A stretch of DNA of 64,000 bases from CALESS01 sp964405455 (GTDB lineage: Bacteria > Chloroflexota > Anaerolineae > Anaerolineales > Anaerolineaceae). The position numbers and the translations under genes are program-made. Location: the NCBI GenBank assembly GCA_964405455.1, contig CAYOOA010000005.1:1-64000 (forward strand), written 5' to 3'. Below, piece after piece: positions 1-6,794 of this stretch (positions within the stretch are counted from its first letter, which is position 1; each line of letters opens with the position of its first letter). A model generated the notes under the pieces. It was not told the origin of the DNA and did not search any database. It saw only the letters and a list, made by a program, of their open reading frames with translations.

Positions 1-1250
1 TTCAGTGCAACCACCAGGTTCTCCATGCCGAGCCGGCGTGCAAAAACATAACTTCCCCGTCCATCATCGAGAAGACGGATATATTCTCCTCGCCTCAGGC
101 AATCGATCTCTTTGCGCAATTGGATCAATTTCTGGATAAACCGCCGTAAATCCCGGTTCCAGGCATCTCCATTCCACGGGAATGCCCGCCGGCAGTCCGG
201 ATCTTTGCCACCTTCCAGTCCAATTTCATCTCCGTAATAAATTGCAGGTGCGCCAGGGAGAGCAAATAATAGGGTATAGGCCAACTTCACCCGATTAATA
301 TCGTTACCAGCCAGGGTCATGAGCCGTTCTGTATCGTGGCTCCCCAGCAGTTGATACATCGCGTAAGCATTCTGCCTTGGATATCCAAGAATGGTTTTTT
401 CGATTAACTCAATACTGGGTAATGCCGGCGTTTTTCCCTTGATAAAATCCAGGATCGCAGTTCGGGTCGGGTAATTCATCAGACCGTGCATATGGTTCGC
501 ATCCACCCAGGGTGGATTGAAATCCCAGATTTCTCCGAGGATGTAAGCATCCGGGTTCTCAGCTTCCACGGTGCGGCGGAAATCTGCCCAGAAAGAATCC
601 ACCTCAATTTCATTGGGTACGTCCAGCCGCCATCCATCAATCCCCTGCTGCAGCCAGTAACGGGTAACATCCAGGAAATAATTACGAACTGCGGGGTTAT
701 TGAAGTTGAATTTTGGCATTCCCTTGTATCCCCACCAGCATTCATAGTCCCGGGCGGCATTCGCAGGATAAGAATCGCCGCCCGAATAGGCATCGATGGG
801 GAATTTATTGACATGAAACCAGTCTTTGTAGGGCGAATCGCCCTGGAATTCAAGCAAATCCGTGAAGGCAAAGAACCCGCGTCCACAGTGATTGAATACG
901 CCGTCCAGTACCACCCGTACGCCGTTTGAATGGGCAACCTCCAACAGGGTTTTAAAGTCTCGCTGTGTTCCCACGAATGGATCTATCTGGAAGTAATCCG
1001 AGGCATTATAACGGTGAGTGGAGGATGCCCGGAAGATGGGCGTAAAATAGATCGCGTTGATCCCCAGGTCCAGCAGGTAATCGAACTTTTCGATCACTCC
1101 GCGCAGGTCACCACCCTGGTATCCTCGCACCGTCGGCGGAGCGCCCCACGGTTGGGCATTGACTGGATCGTTTTTAGGGTCGCCATTGGCAAATCGATCG
1201 GGGAAAATTTGGTAAAAAATAGCATCTTGTACCCAGTATGGAACCGTCAT
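1..1250 (-). CDS. GH13 alpha-glycosidase (neopullulanase/cyclomaltodextrinase-like), 3' end outside window
   Basis: Glycoside hydrolase family 13 enzyme that should cleave or rearrange alpha-1,4/1,6 glucans or maltodextrins. At least 416 codons are present and the reading frame is still open at base 1, so the C-terminus is missing. The four GH13 regions are visible: DGVFNH near residue 117, GWRLD near 206, GEIWD near 240 (acid/base Glu) and SHDTER near 308. The protein starts directly at the barrel (VQDAIFYQIFPDRF), so the roughly 120-residue CBM34 domain of classical neopullulanases is absent. There is no signal peptide, so it is probably cytoplasmic. The ATG overlaps the stop of the upstream panE gene by 4 bases (ATGA), which suggests translational coupling. 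The exact subfamily cannot be fixed by eye. Confidence 0.9.
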   Translation of the reverse strand, partial: MTVPYWVQDAIFYQIFPDRFANGDPKNDPVNAQPWGAPPTVRGYQGGDLRGVIEKFDYLLDLGINAIYFTPIFRASSTHRYNASDYFQIDPFVGTQRDFKTLLEVAHSNGVRVVLDGVFNHCGRGFFAFTDLLEFQGDSPYKDWFHVNKFPIDAYSGGDSYPANAARDYECWWGYKGMPKFNFNNPAVRNYFLDVTRYWLQQGIDGWRLDVPNEIEVDSFWADFRRTVEAENPDAYILGEIWDFNPPWVDANHMHGLMNYPTRTAILDFIKGKTPALPSIELIEKTILGYPRQNAYAMYQLLGSHDTERLMTLAGNDINRVKLAYTLLFALPGAPAIYYGDEIGLEGGKDPDCRRAFPWNGDAWNRDLRRFIQKLIQLRKEIDCLRRGEYIRLLDDGRGSYVFARRLGMENLVVAL

Positions 1251-2293
1251 CTGGTTTGCTCCTTCGCTTTATTAATCAGGAAGAATAATGCTTCAGGATG
1301 ATGAGAGTAATCCTGTCGTTCTAATTGCCCTGTAACCAACCCTAATAATGTTTGGGTCAACACCTTGTTAATCGGTGTCGGAACCCCAACTTTTTCACCA
1401 AAACGAACCACGGCTCCATTGAGAAACTCTACTTCACTCCGCTTCCGTCCGGCTGCCAGGTCAATATGGAACGATGGCATCTTTCCACCGCGCCCGCTTC
1501 CAAGGGCTTTTCTTAGTAATGGCTGGCTGATGCTTGTAGGCAAAACCCGGGCAGCCCGGACCAACCAGTCAATCGGCGTTCCCGGCAAGCCCACAACCGG
1601 GATGCGTAATGCGGCCATAACATTCAGGGCTTCCTGGAGCATACCCATCTCCAGCGAAAATAGGGCTCGATCCGAAAAGATTTCCGCCGGGGATAAATCC
1701 AGGATGGCCGAGGTGGCATTGCCCAGCAGGTTGGTCAACATTTTAGACCATTTCATCGCCATTGGATTGGCATAAAGTCTGGCGTTCAAACCCGCCCGGC
1801 TGAAAGTCTCCTTCAAATCTTCACTGAGCGGATGGCTTGCAGAGAGCCCTACTCCACGCAATCGTTCCAGGACGATTTCACCTGGGCCAAGGCGTCCCAC
1901 TGCGCTGGTTACAGTCCCTGGGATGACGCGGTCTTCACCGATGGCACGGCCCAGGACCGCTTCATTTTCCACACCGTTTTGCAGGCAGATGAAAGGCGGA
2001 AGTACTTCTCGGTAACGAGTTAATTCAGCTGCAGCTGATTGCGTATCAAAGGATTTGACCGCAAAGATGGCGGCATCCATGTGCCCTATCTCCAGGGCTT
2101 CATCTATGCTCCCAACCACGACCGGTTGAGTAATATCATGCAGCCGGTTCTGGAGCGTCAGATGTAATCCCCTGGCACGAATTTCCGCAACAAATTCCGG
2201 CTTTTCGATAAATATTACCTGGTTTCCAGATAACGCCAGGCTCCCGCCGATGTATGTCCCGATTGCACCAACGCCAAAGCAGAGGAATTTCAT
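1247..2293 (-). CDS. panE: 2-dehydropantoate 2-reductase family protein
   Basis: NADPH-dependent ketopantoate reductase family, whose classical role is 2-dehydropantoate to pantoate in coenzyme A synthesis. The N-terminus has the Rossmann motif GVGAIG at residues 7-12. LQNGVE lies at 104-109. AMKWSKMLTN near 179-188 carries the conserved lysine of the C-terminal helical domain. At 348 residues it is some 40 longer than the usual 300-310, with the extra length in the C-terminal domain. It sits 10 bases downstream of fmt and overlaps the next gene by 4 bases, so it is probably in one transcript with both. Paralogues of this family act on other 2-oxo acids, so the substrate is inferred. Confidence 0.85.
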   Translation of the reverse strand: MKFLCFGVGAIGTYIGGSLALSGNQVIFIEKPEFVAEIRARGLHLTLQNRLHDITQPVVVGSIDEALEIGHMDAAIFAVKSFDTQSAAAELTRYREVLPPFICLQNGVENEAVLGRAIGEDRVIPGTVTSAVGRLGPGEIVLERLRGVGLSASHPLSEDLKETFSRAGLNARLYANPMAMKWSKMLTNLLGNATSAILDLSPAEIFSDRALFSLEMGMLQEALNVMAALRIPVVGLPGTPIDWLVRAARVLPTSISQPLLRKALGSGRGGKMPSFHIDLAAGRKRSEVEFLNGAVVRFGEKVGVPTPINKVLTQTLLGLVTGQLERQDYSHHPEALFFLINKAKEQTR

Positions 2294-2303
2294 GCCTCAC
2301 CCC

Positions 2304-3224
2304 TCATGAATTTTCCTGCTTCCAACTCCGGGCGCCGTTTAAGAATTGATCCCCCCGCATCGGTTTCTTCCCAACCGGCTGGACTTCCTCCAGGATTAAC
2401 CAGCCTTCAACTGTACCAACCGCCGGGAAATTATGAAAAGTCGTTCTTCTCCCCGGTTTGGTTTCACCCTGAACCACACGGGCGCGGATTACTTTTAAGG
2501 TCCCGCCTTCCCAGCTCAAACTGGCTCCCGGCCAGGGTTGATTAGCTCGAATCTTTCGTTCCAGTTCTTTAGCCGGTGATTGAAAATCCAGCAAGCTGTC
2601 TTCTTTCTTCAACATCGGTGCATAGAGGGCACCTTCTGCAGGCTGCGGTTGGGGCTGGATTTCTCCAGACAGGTATCCCGGAAGCACATCAACCAATAAT
2701 CTTGCCCCCAGGATGGATAACCTTTCCTCCAGGGTTGGAGCAGTGTCCTCGTTCTGGATTTGGATTTCTGCCTGGGCAAGGATATCCCCGGTGTCTATTC
2801 CAGCATCCATTTTCATAATCGTGACGCCTGTGAGTGAATCTCCTGCGGCGATGGCAGCTTGGATGGGAGATGCACCCCGCCAGCGCGGCAGCAGGGAAGC
2901 GTGCACATTTATGCAACCAAACTGCGGAAGGTCCAGCACGTTTTGCCGCAGAATCTGCCCAAAAGCTGCCACCACGATTAAATCCGGCTTCCAGGCAACC
3001 AGTTGTTCCCATGCCTCGGGTACGCGCAATTTGACTGGTTGCATAATCGGCAAGCCCAGACTTTCTGCCATTTTTTTTACAGGTGGAGGGGTCAGTTCCT
3101 GGCCGCGCCCGGCTGGCCGGTCTGGCTGGGTGACCACCCCGGCGATAAAATAATGCGCTGCCAGTTCACGCAATACTGGCAACGCAAAGTCGGGGGATCC
3201 CATGAAAACGATTCGCGGATTCAT
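2304..3224 (-). CDS. fmt: methionyl-tRNA formyltransferase
   Basis: Transfers a formyl group from 10-formyltetrahydrofolate to Met-tRNAfMet for translation initiation. The N-terminus MNPRIVFMGSPDF is the family start. The formyl-transferase core has NVH at 106-108 followed by SLLPRWRG at 110-117, and the DAGIDTGD segment lies at 140-147. The C-terminal OB-like tRNA-binding domain follows and ends with the usual FLNGARSW-type segment. I use the ATG at 3224 (306 residues). An upstream in-frame TTG at 3248 overlaps the stop of the preceding gene as TTGA and would add eight residues that the family lacks. The usual partner def is not adjacent. Confidence 0.95.
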   Translation of the reverse strand: MNPRIVFMGSPDFALPVLRELAAHYFIAGVVTQPDRPAGRGQELTPPPVKKMAESLGLPIMQPVKLRVPEAWEQLVAWKPDLIVVAAFGQILRQNVLDLPQFGCINVHASLLPRWRGASPIQAAIAAGDSLTGVTIMKMDAGIDTGDILAQAEIQIQNEDTAPTLEERLSILGARLLVDVLPGYLSGEIQPQPQPAEGALYAPMLKKEDSLLDFQSPAKELERKIRANQPWPGASLSWEGGTLKVIRARVVQGETKPGRRTTFHNFPAVGTVEGWLILEEVQPVGKKPMRGDQFLNGARSWKQENS

Positions 3225-3244
3225 GCTGCGGATTTTAACACATC

Positions 3245-4297
3245 TCAATCAATTTGTTCGACTTTCTGTCCCTCCGGTGTATCAATCACCTTCCAGCCCA
3301 GGCCAGCGATCTGGTCTCTGATTCGATCGGACTCCAACCAATTTTTACCCTCTCGGGCTCTCTTTCGTTGATTAACAAGGGTCTCCACTTCAACCGGAAT
3401 TTCGACCGGTGGTGGAAGTGTGTGTCGTTCATGCCGGATTCGTTTTACTGTCTCCCAGGTGTCCGGGCTAACATCGTGGACAGCTTGGGCGTGCATCTCG
3501 CCCAACTTTCCCATGGGGAACTCATCCCCATCCGAGAAATCCTGGATTTCAGAATTTCTTTGCAGGTGAACCTGACCTTTGCCAATCACCTTGCAGATTC
3601 CATTTTGAATATCCAGGATCAAACCGGTTTGCTCATCCAAACCAACCACCAGGTGATCCTCTGGCAGATCCCCGAGCAGAGGATCAAACCGCGCCCGGCC
3701 GATGAAGCAGCGGCTGGTATCAAGATCAGCACCCCCATCGTTGTTATTCCAATGCGGAATAAAACTGACCTCCAGGCCAAATAAGGACAACAAGTTCAAT
3801 CCGCTATTCCAGTATGGATCCTGACCGACTTTGTAAATCTCGTACACCGGCAAGGCAAATTTACCCACGGCGATGGTAGCTGCACTCGCAATGGCCAGGT
3901 TCGCTCCTTGCAGAAAGGCAGCTTTCAGAGTTTCCCAGACACGGCTTCCCTGTAAATGCTTTGTTGTATAGGTCGGACTGCCCGGCCCCAGGAAAATCAA
4001 GTCGCCTTCAGCCAATTTATCTGCCAGGGCGGCAGAATCCGTGCTGAATTCGCCAGTCTTCCGCCGCGCAGCAACCAATTGGATATCAGGGGTGTAATTT
4101 TTTAAACGGATACGCATGTAGTCTGCCACCCGCCCGACAACTTGAGGAGAATTCAATTCAAATCCAGCAGGTGTTTCCAGCAAACGGATATGAAAATCCT
4201 TCTCAATGGGGGCGCTGACGGCTTCAAATGCCTGTCCACCGGCATGACTGGTTTCTCCTGATCCAAGCAGAAGGATTTTTCCGGGAGTAATTTTCAT
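3245..4297 (-). CDS. Peptidase S51/cyanophycinase-like protein with C-terminal CysRS-type module
   Basis: Two unrelated parts. Residues 1-245 resemble the cyanophycinase/peptidase S51 group of class I glutamine-amidotransferase-like folds: a glycine-rich start (LLLGSGE), FLGPGSPTYT at 102-111, a nucleophile-elbow-like SAAT with Ser138, His182 in FIPHWNN, and GLDEQTGLIL at 219-228, which matches the GIDExTA element of cyanophycinases. Residues about 305-350 (RKRAREGKNW, SDRIRDQI, VIDTPEGQ) match the C-terminal tail of bacterial cysteinyl-tRNA synthetase. No aminoacylation core is present, so this is not a CysRS. A promoter (TTGACT-16-TATAAT) lies upstream. The substrate is unknown. Confidence 0.8.
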   Translation of the reverse strand: MKITPGKILLLGSGETSHAGGQAFEAVSAPIEKDFHIRLLETPAGFELNSPQVVGRVADYMRIRLKNYTPDIQLVAARRKTGEFSTDSAALADKLAEGDLIFLGPGSPTYTTKHLQGSRVWETLKAAFLQGANLAIASAATIAVGKFALPVYEIYKVGQDPYWNSGLNLLSLFGLEVSFIPHWNNNDGGADLDTSRCFIGRARFDPLLGDLPEDHLVVGLDEQTGLILDIQNGICKVIGKGQVHLQRNSEIQDFSDGDEFPMGKLGEMHAQAVHDVSPDTWETVKRIRHERHTLPPPVEIPVEVETLVNQRKRAREGKNWLESDRIRDQIAGLGWKVIDTPEGQKVEQID

Positions 4298-4362
4298 TAA
4301 AATGAATGCTTCCTTTACCCTTTGATGGTGTTTTGCCTGAAATTCATCGATTGGTGTAGAGG

Positions 4363-4390
4363 ATTATACCGGTTCAATTGTTGAAGTCAA
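4363..4390 (-). promoter_or_regulatory. sigma-70-type promoter for the S51-like gene
   Basis: On the minus strand TTGACT (4390-4385), a 16-base spacer and TATAAT (4368-4363) form a near-consensus promoter about 65 bases before the start at 4297. It lies back to back with the promoter of the plus-strand HEPN gene. Confidence 0.7.
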
Positions 4391-4446
4391 GAAAAGAATA
4401 TACATACAGAATAGGGCGAAGGATTTCACCATTTCTTCCTTGGTAT

Positions 4447-4455
4447 TGGTAAAAT
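4447..4455 (+). promoter_or_regulatory. extended -10 promoter, probable leaderless transcript
   Basis: TGGTAAAAT is an extended -10 element that ends six bases before the ATG at 4462. The expected start of transcription is therefore at or next to the initiation codon. No Shine-Dalgarno sequence precedes the gene. The rest of the 4298-4461 gap holds only this promoter and its divergent partner. Confidence 0.5.
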
Positions 4456-4461
4456 TGCATT

Positions 4462-4812
4462 ATGCCTGAAGTAATTTTGACTGAAGCGCGCGATGAGCTG
4501 ATCGAGGCTTACCGCCATCTCAGGGAGGGTTTCCCTGGCCGGGCAAGAGTTTGCGCTCGACGATCTGCTGGGTTGGCTATCCAGAAATATTATGAATACA
4601 AAGGGTTCACCCTAACCACCCGGAATGCATATGATTTACTGCTCAGGCTACAAGGAATCAAGGATCTTCCCCCATCGATTCGTAACGCAACCGAAACATT
4701 AACCCTCCGCGTTCGGGAGGATTTCACTCTACCGACGGAAAATGATCCACTTAAAGCCGCAGAAGAAATTATTGACTGGATTGAACAAATTATTCAAGGA
4801 GATCATAAGTGA
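4462..4812 (+). CDS. HEPN-domain-like small protein
   Basis: A 116-residue all-helical protein whose pattern fits the HEPN domain: an opening helix LTEARDELIEAYRHL, a middle AIQKYYEYKGF helix, a NAYDLLLRL segment, and a last helix EEIIDWIEQII. HEPN proteins are often RNases or partners of minimal nucleotidyltransferases. The catalytic R-x4-6-H motif is not visible: the corresponding stretch reads RVREDFTLP without histidine. It may therefore be a non-catalytic version. No nucleotidyltransferase gene is adjacent. A glutaredoxin-like gene follows with a one-base TGATG overlap. The fold is assigned from the helix pattern only. Confidence 0.55.
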   Translation: MPEVILTEARDELIEAYRHLREGFPGRARVCARRSAGLAIQKYYEYKGFTLTTRNAYDLLLRLQGIKDLPPSIRNATETLTLRVREDFTLPTENDPLKAAEEIIDWIEQIIQGDHK

Positions 4813-5078
4813 TGGAAATTCCAAAGCCCTCTCAAATTACCATTTATGGAACATCCTGGTGTGGAGATACTCGCCGAGCGCGCTCCATCTTCGATCAAAA
4901 CCATATTCCATATGAATGGGTGGATATTGATCGCGATCCATCTGCGCGGGCACTGGTGGAGCAAATCAACCACGGGAATCGCAGTGTTCCCACCATCCTT
5001 TTCCCGGATGGATCCATCCTGGTGGAACCCGGTGAAAAAAAGCTGATGGAAAAACTCGGCATCCCCGATGTTTTCTAG
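4812..5078 (+). CDS. glutaredoxin-like thioredoxin-fold protein
   Basis: A short thioredoxin-fold protein of 88 residues. Its active site is SWCGDT near residues 14-19, with one cysteine and a threonine in place of the second cysteine, followed by the cis-proline segment SVPTILF. Monothiol or mycoredoxin-like proteins of this type reduce mixed disulfides or work as thiol adaptors in the cytoplasm. An AAGGAG at 4796-4801 serves the ATG at 4812, which overlaps the HEPN stop as TGATG. A GTG at 4809 is an alternative start. The gene converges on the small membrane-protein gene and the two ends overlap by four bases. Confidence 0.8.
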   Translation: MEIPKPSQITIYGTSWCGDTRRARSIFDQNHIPYEWVDIDRDPSARALVEQINHGNRSVPTILFPDGSILVEPGEKKLMEKLGIPDVF

Positions 5079-5308
5079 TCCCGGTTTTGTAAATAAGTTA
5101 GAATCCGCCGCACTCCCCAAACCAGCAGCACTCCGCCCAGGACGCCACCAATCATCAAGACATATTGGTGCATCCGATGGGGAATCTCCAGTATCACCTG
5201 TGGAGAATGGGTTAACTTCGTTTTTAATTGTGTAACGAATTCGATTCTCGGCTGGACTGGATTTAACGAAAGGCGTAATTCATTTTCCAAAGCTTCAAGA
5301 TCCATCAT
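5075..5308 (-). CDS. small single-pass membrane protein, possible regulator of the ECF sigma factor
   Basis: A 77-residue protein of unrecognised family. The soluble N-terminal half is rich in charged and amphipathic residues (ELRLSLNPVQPRIEFV). It is followed by one membrane helix (VLMIGGVLGGVLLVWGV, about residues 50-66) and a short basic tail. Its ATG overlaps the degV stop by 4 bases (ATGATG offers two starts). It ends a three-gene array whose first gene is an ECF sigma factor. Size, topology and position would suit an anti-sigma-like membrane tether, but no zinc or other known anti-sigma motif is visible. Confidence 0.6.
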   Translation of the reverse strand: MMDLEALENELRLSLNPVQPRIEFVTQLKTKLTHSPQVILEIPHRMHQYVLMIGGVLGGVLLVWGVRRILTYLQNRD

Positions 5309-6165
5309 TTAAATAAATCCCCTTGATCTACAGGTATGGCGACGATCCCAATGGTGCCAGGCCCCAGGTTGGCCGCAACTGGAATCGCCAATTCAGTCAG
5401 AATGATTTCCTGGATATTAAAGGCTTGCTTGAGCTGCTCAATCAATCCGCGGGCACCCTCGGCATCACCTGCATGTACCACCGCAAGCATCACCTTGTGA
5501 TTGCCAACTTTCTCTTTGACAACCTCAATTACCTTTTGAAGCGCACGCTGCCTGGTGCGGACTTTCTCTCCAATGGTCAGCATCCCCTCCCGTAAGACCA
5601 CGATGGGATTAATTTTCAACATCGATGATAAAACGGATTGAAGAGCGCTTACCCGCCCGTTCATTCTCGCAAACTCAAGGTTCTCAAGGGTGAAAATTAC
5701 CACCAGCTTCTTTTTCATATCCTCAATACGTTTGAGAATCTGATTAACAGATTGTCCCGCCCGATCCATGATCCGCGCTTCCCGGCACATAAATCCCACC
5801 GCCGCAGAACCCGCCAGGGAATCAATCACAATCACTTTAAATTCATGACCGATTTCCTTGACCGCCAATTGGACAGCAGCAAACGTGCCGGATAGTTTGC
5901 TGCTTATGTGGATGGAAAGGATCGTATCATCCTTATTTGCAATTTTTCGGTAGAATTCCGCAATCTGGTACGGTGAAGGCAAAGAGGTTTGCGGGATCTG
6001 TTTTTTCGAGTTCACCAATCCGTAAAAGGTTTGATTGGTTACATCCACGCCCTGCAGATAGGTTTCCTCACCAAACCTGATCTTCAGCGGGATGACATTT
6101 ATTTGGAAATCGCTCTCCCATCCCACGGGCATGTCGGTGGCACCGTCTGTCACAATTTTTAACAT
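5305..6165 (-). CDS. DegV family fatty-acid-binding protein
   Basis: DegV proteins bind long-chain fatty acids. The FakB members present the lipid to the kinase FakA for phosphorylation and phospholipid synthesis. The start MLKIVTDGATDMP matches the family N-terminus, and TSLPSPYQIAEFY and the fatty-acid contact SSKLSGTFAAVQLA follow in order. The ATG at 6165 has AGGAG seven bases upstream, so I prefer it over a start at 6204 inside the sigma gene. Length is 286 residues, normal for the family. It lies one base after the sigma factor stop and overlaps the small membrane gene. No fakA is present in the window. Confidence 0.9.
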   Translation of the reverse strand: MLKIVTDGATDMPVGWESDFQINVIPLKIRFGEETYLQGVDVTNQTFYGLVNSKKQIPQTSLPSPYQIAEFYRKIANKDDTILSIHISSKLSGTFAAVQLAVKEIGHEFKVIVIDSLAGSAAVGFMCREARIMDRAGQSVNQILKRIEDMKKKLVVIFTLENLEFARMNGRVSALQSVLSSMLKINPIVVLREGMLTIGEKVRTRQRALQKVIEVVKEKVGNHKVMLAVVHAGDAEGARGLIEQLKQAFNIQEIILTELAIPVAANLGPGTIGIVAIPVDQGDLFK

Positions 6166-6166
6166 T

Positions 6167-6730
6167 TCAGAACTCCTGGTTTCCGCTTTCGGCAAGGATC
6201 TCATCCCGAATCGCCAACAAGGTACGATGATACAGGCTTTTTATGGCTCCTTCGCTTCTTCGCATAATTGTGGCAATTTCCGCATTGGATAAATGATCCA
6301 CGAACTTCAAAATGATGAGCAATTGCCGATCAGGCGGCATTTTCCGCACAACTTTCATGAGCATTTCCTGCTCCTGGTTGTTTACAAGTGCCGTTTCGGG
6401 CATATCGGTCCGTTGCGGCAGATCAAAATGATCTTCGAGTGGTACTTCTTTCTTTCGACTGTTGTCCCGGTGCCAGTTTGCAATCAAATTATGGGCAATC
6501 CGGTACAACCAGGCCGAAAAGGGCACTCCCATCTGCCGGTAGTTGCCGATATGACCAAGGGCGCGGTGAAAAACACGCGCAGTAATGTCCTCGGCGTCAG
6601 CCGGACTGCCGGTGCGGTAGTATACATAGTTATAAATCCGTCCTACATATCGCTCGTAAAGAACGGTAAAAGCCTCCGCATCACCCTGGATGGCACGTTC
6701 CAGGGCGGCATCATCAGGCATCTCAGTCAC
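6167..6730 (-). CDS. ECF-type RNA polymerase sigma factor
   Basis: Sigma-70 family protein with only regions 2 and 4, typical of extracytoplasmic-function sigma factors, 187 residues. Region 2 is AFTVLYERYVGRIYNYVYY through DAEDITARVFHRAL and the core-binding AWLYRIAHNLIANW. Region 4 is LSNAEIATIMRRSEGAIKSL, a helix-turn-helix for the -35 element. The GTG at 6730 has a weak GAGAGA upstream. An ATG three codons later is an alternative. It heads an operon with degV and a 77-residue membrane protein, which is the best candidate for its regulator. The target promoters cannot be read from this window. Confidence 0.92.
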   Translation of the reverse strand: MTEMPDDAALERAIQGDAEAFTVLYERYVGRIYNYVYYRTGSPADAEDITARVFHRALGHIGNYRQMGVPFSAWLYRIAHNLIANWHRDNSRKKEVPLEDHFDLPQRTDMPETALVNNQEQEMLMKVVRKMPPDRQLLIILKFVDHLSNAEIATIMRRSEGAIKSLYHRTLLAIRDEILAESGNQEF

Positions 6731-6794
6731 GATTCTCTCTCTTCGATATTCTCATAACTATAAACACTTCACCTTCTTCAGAGTTACTTTACCG

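Noticed and set aside
479..937. Reading frames on both strands within the first GH13 gene
   Set aside because: The GH13 motifs fall in a different minus-strand frame that is open from 1250 to the window edge; these frames are shadows.
3245..3380. Calling the 3245-4297 protein a cysteinyl-tRNA synthetase
   Set aside because: Only the short C-terminal tail is CysRS-like; HIGH and KMSKS motifs and the Rossmann core are absent.
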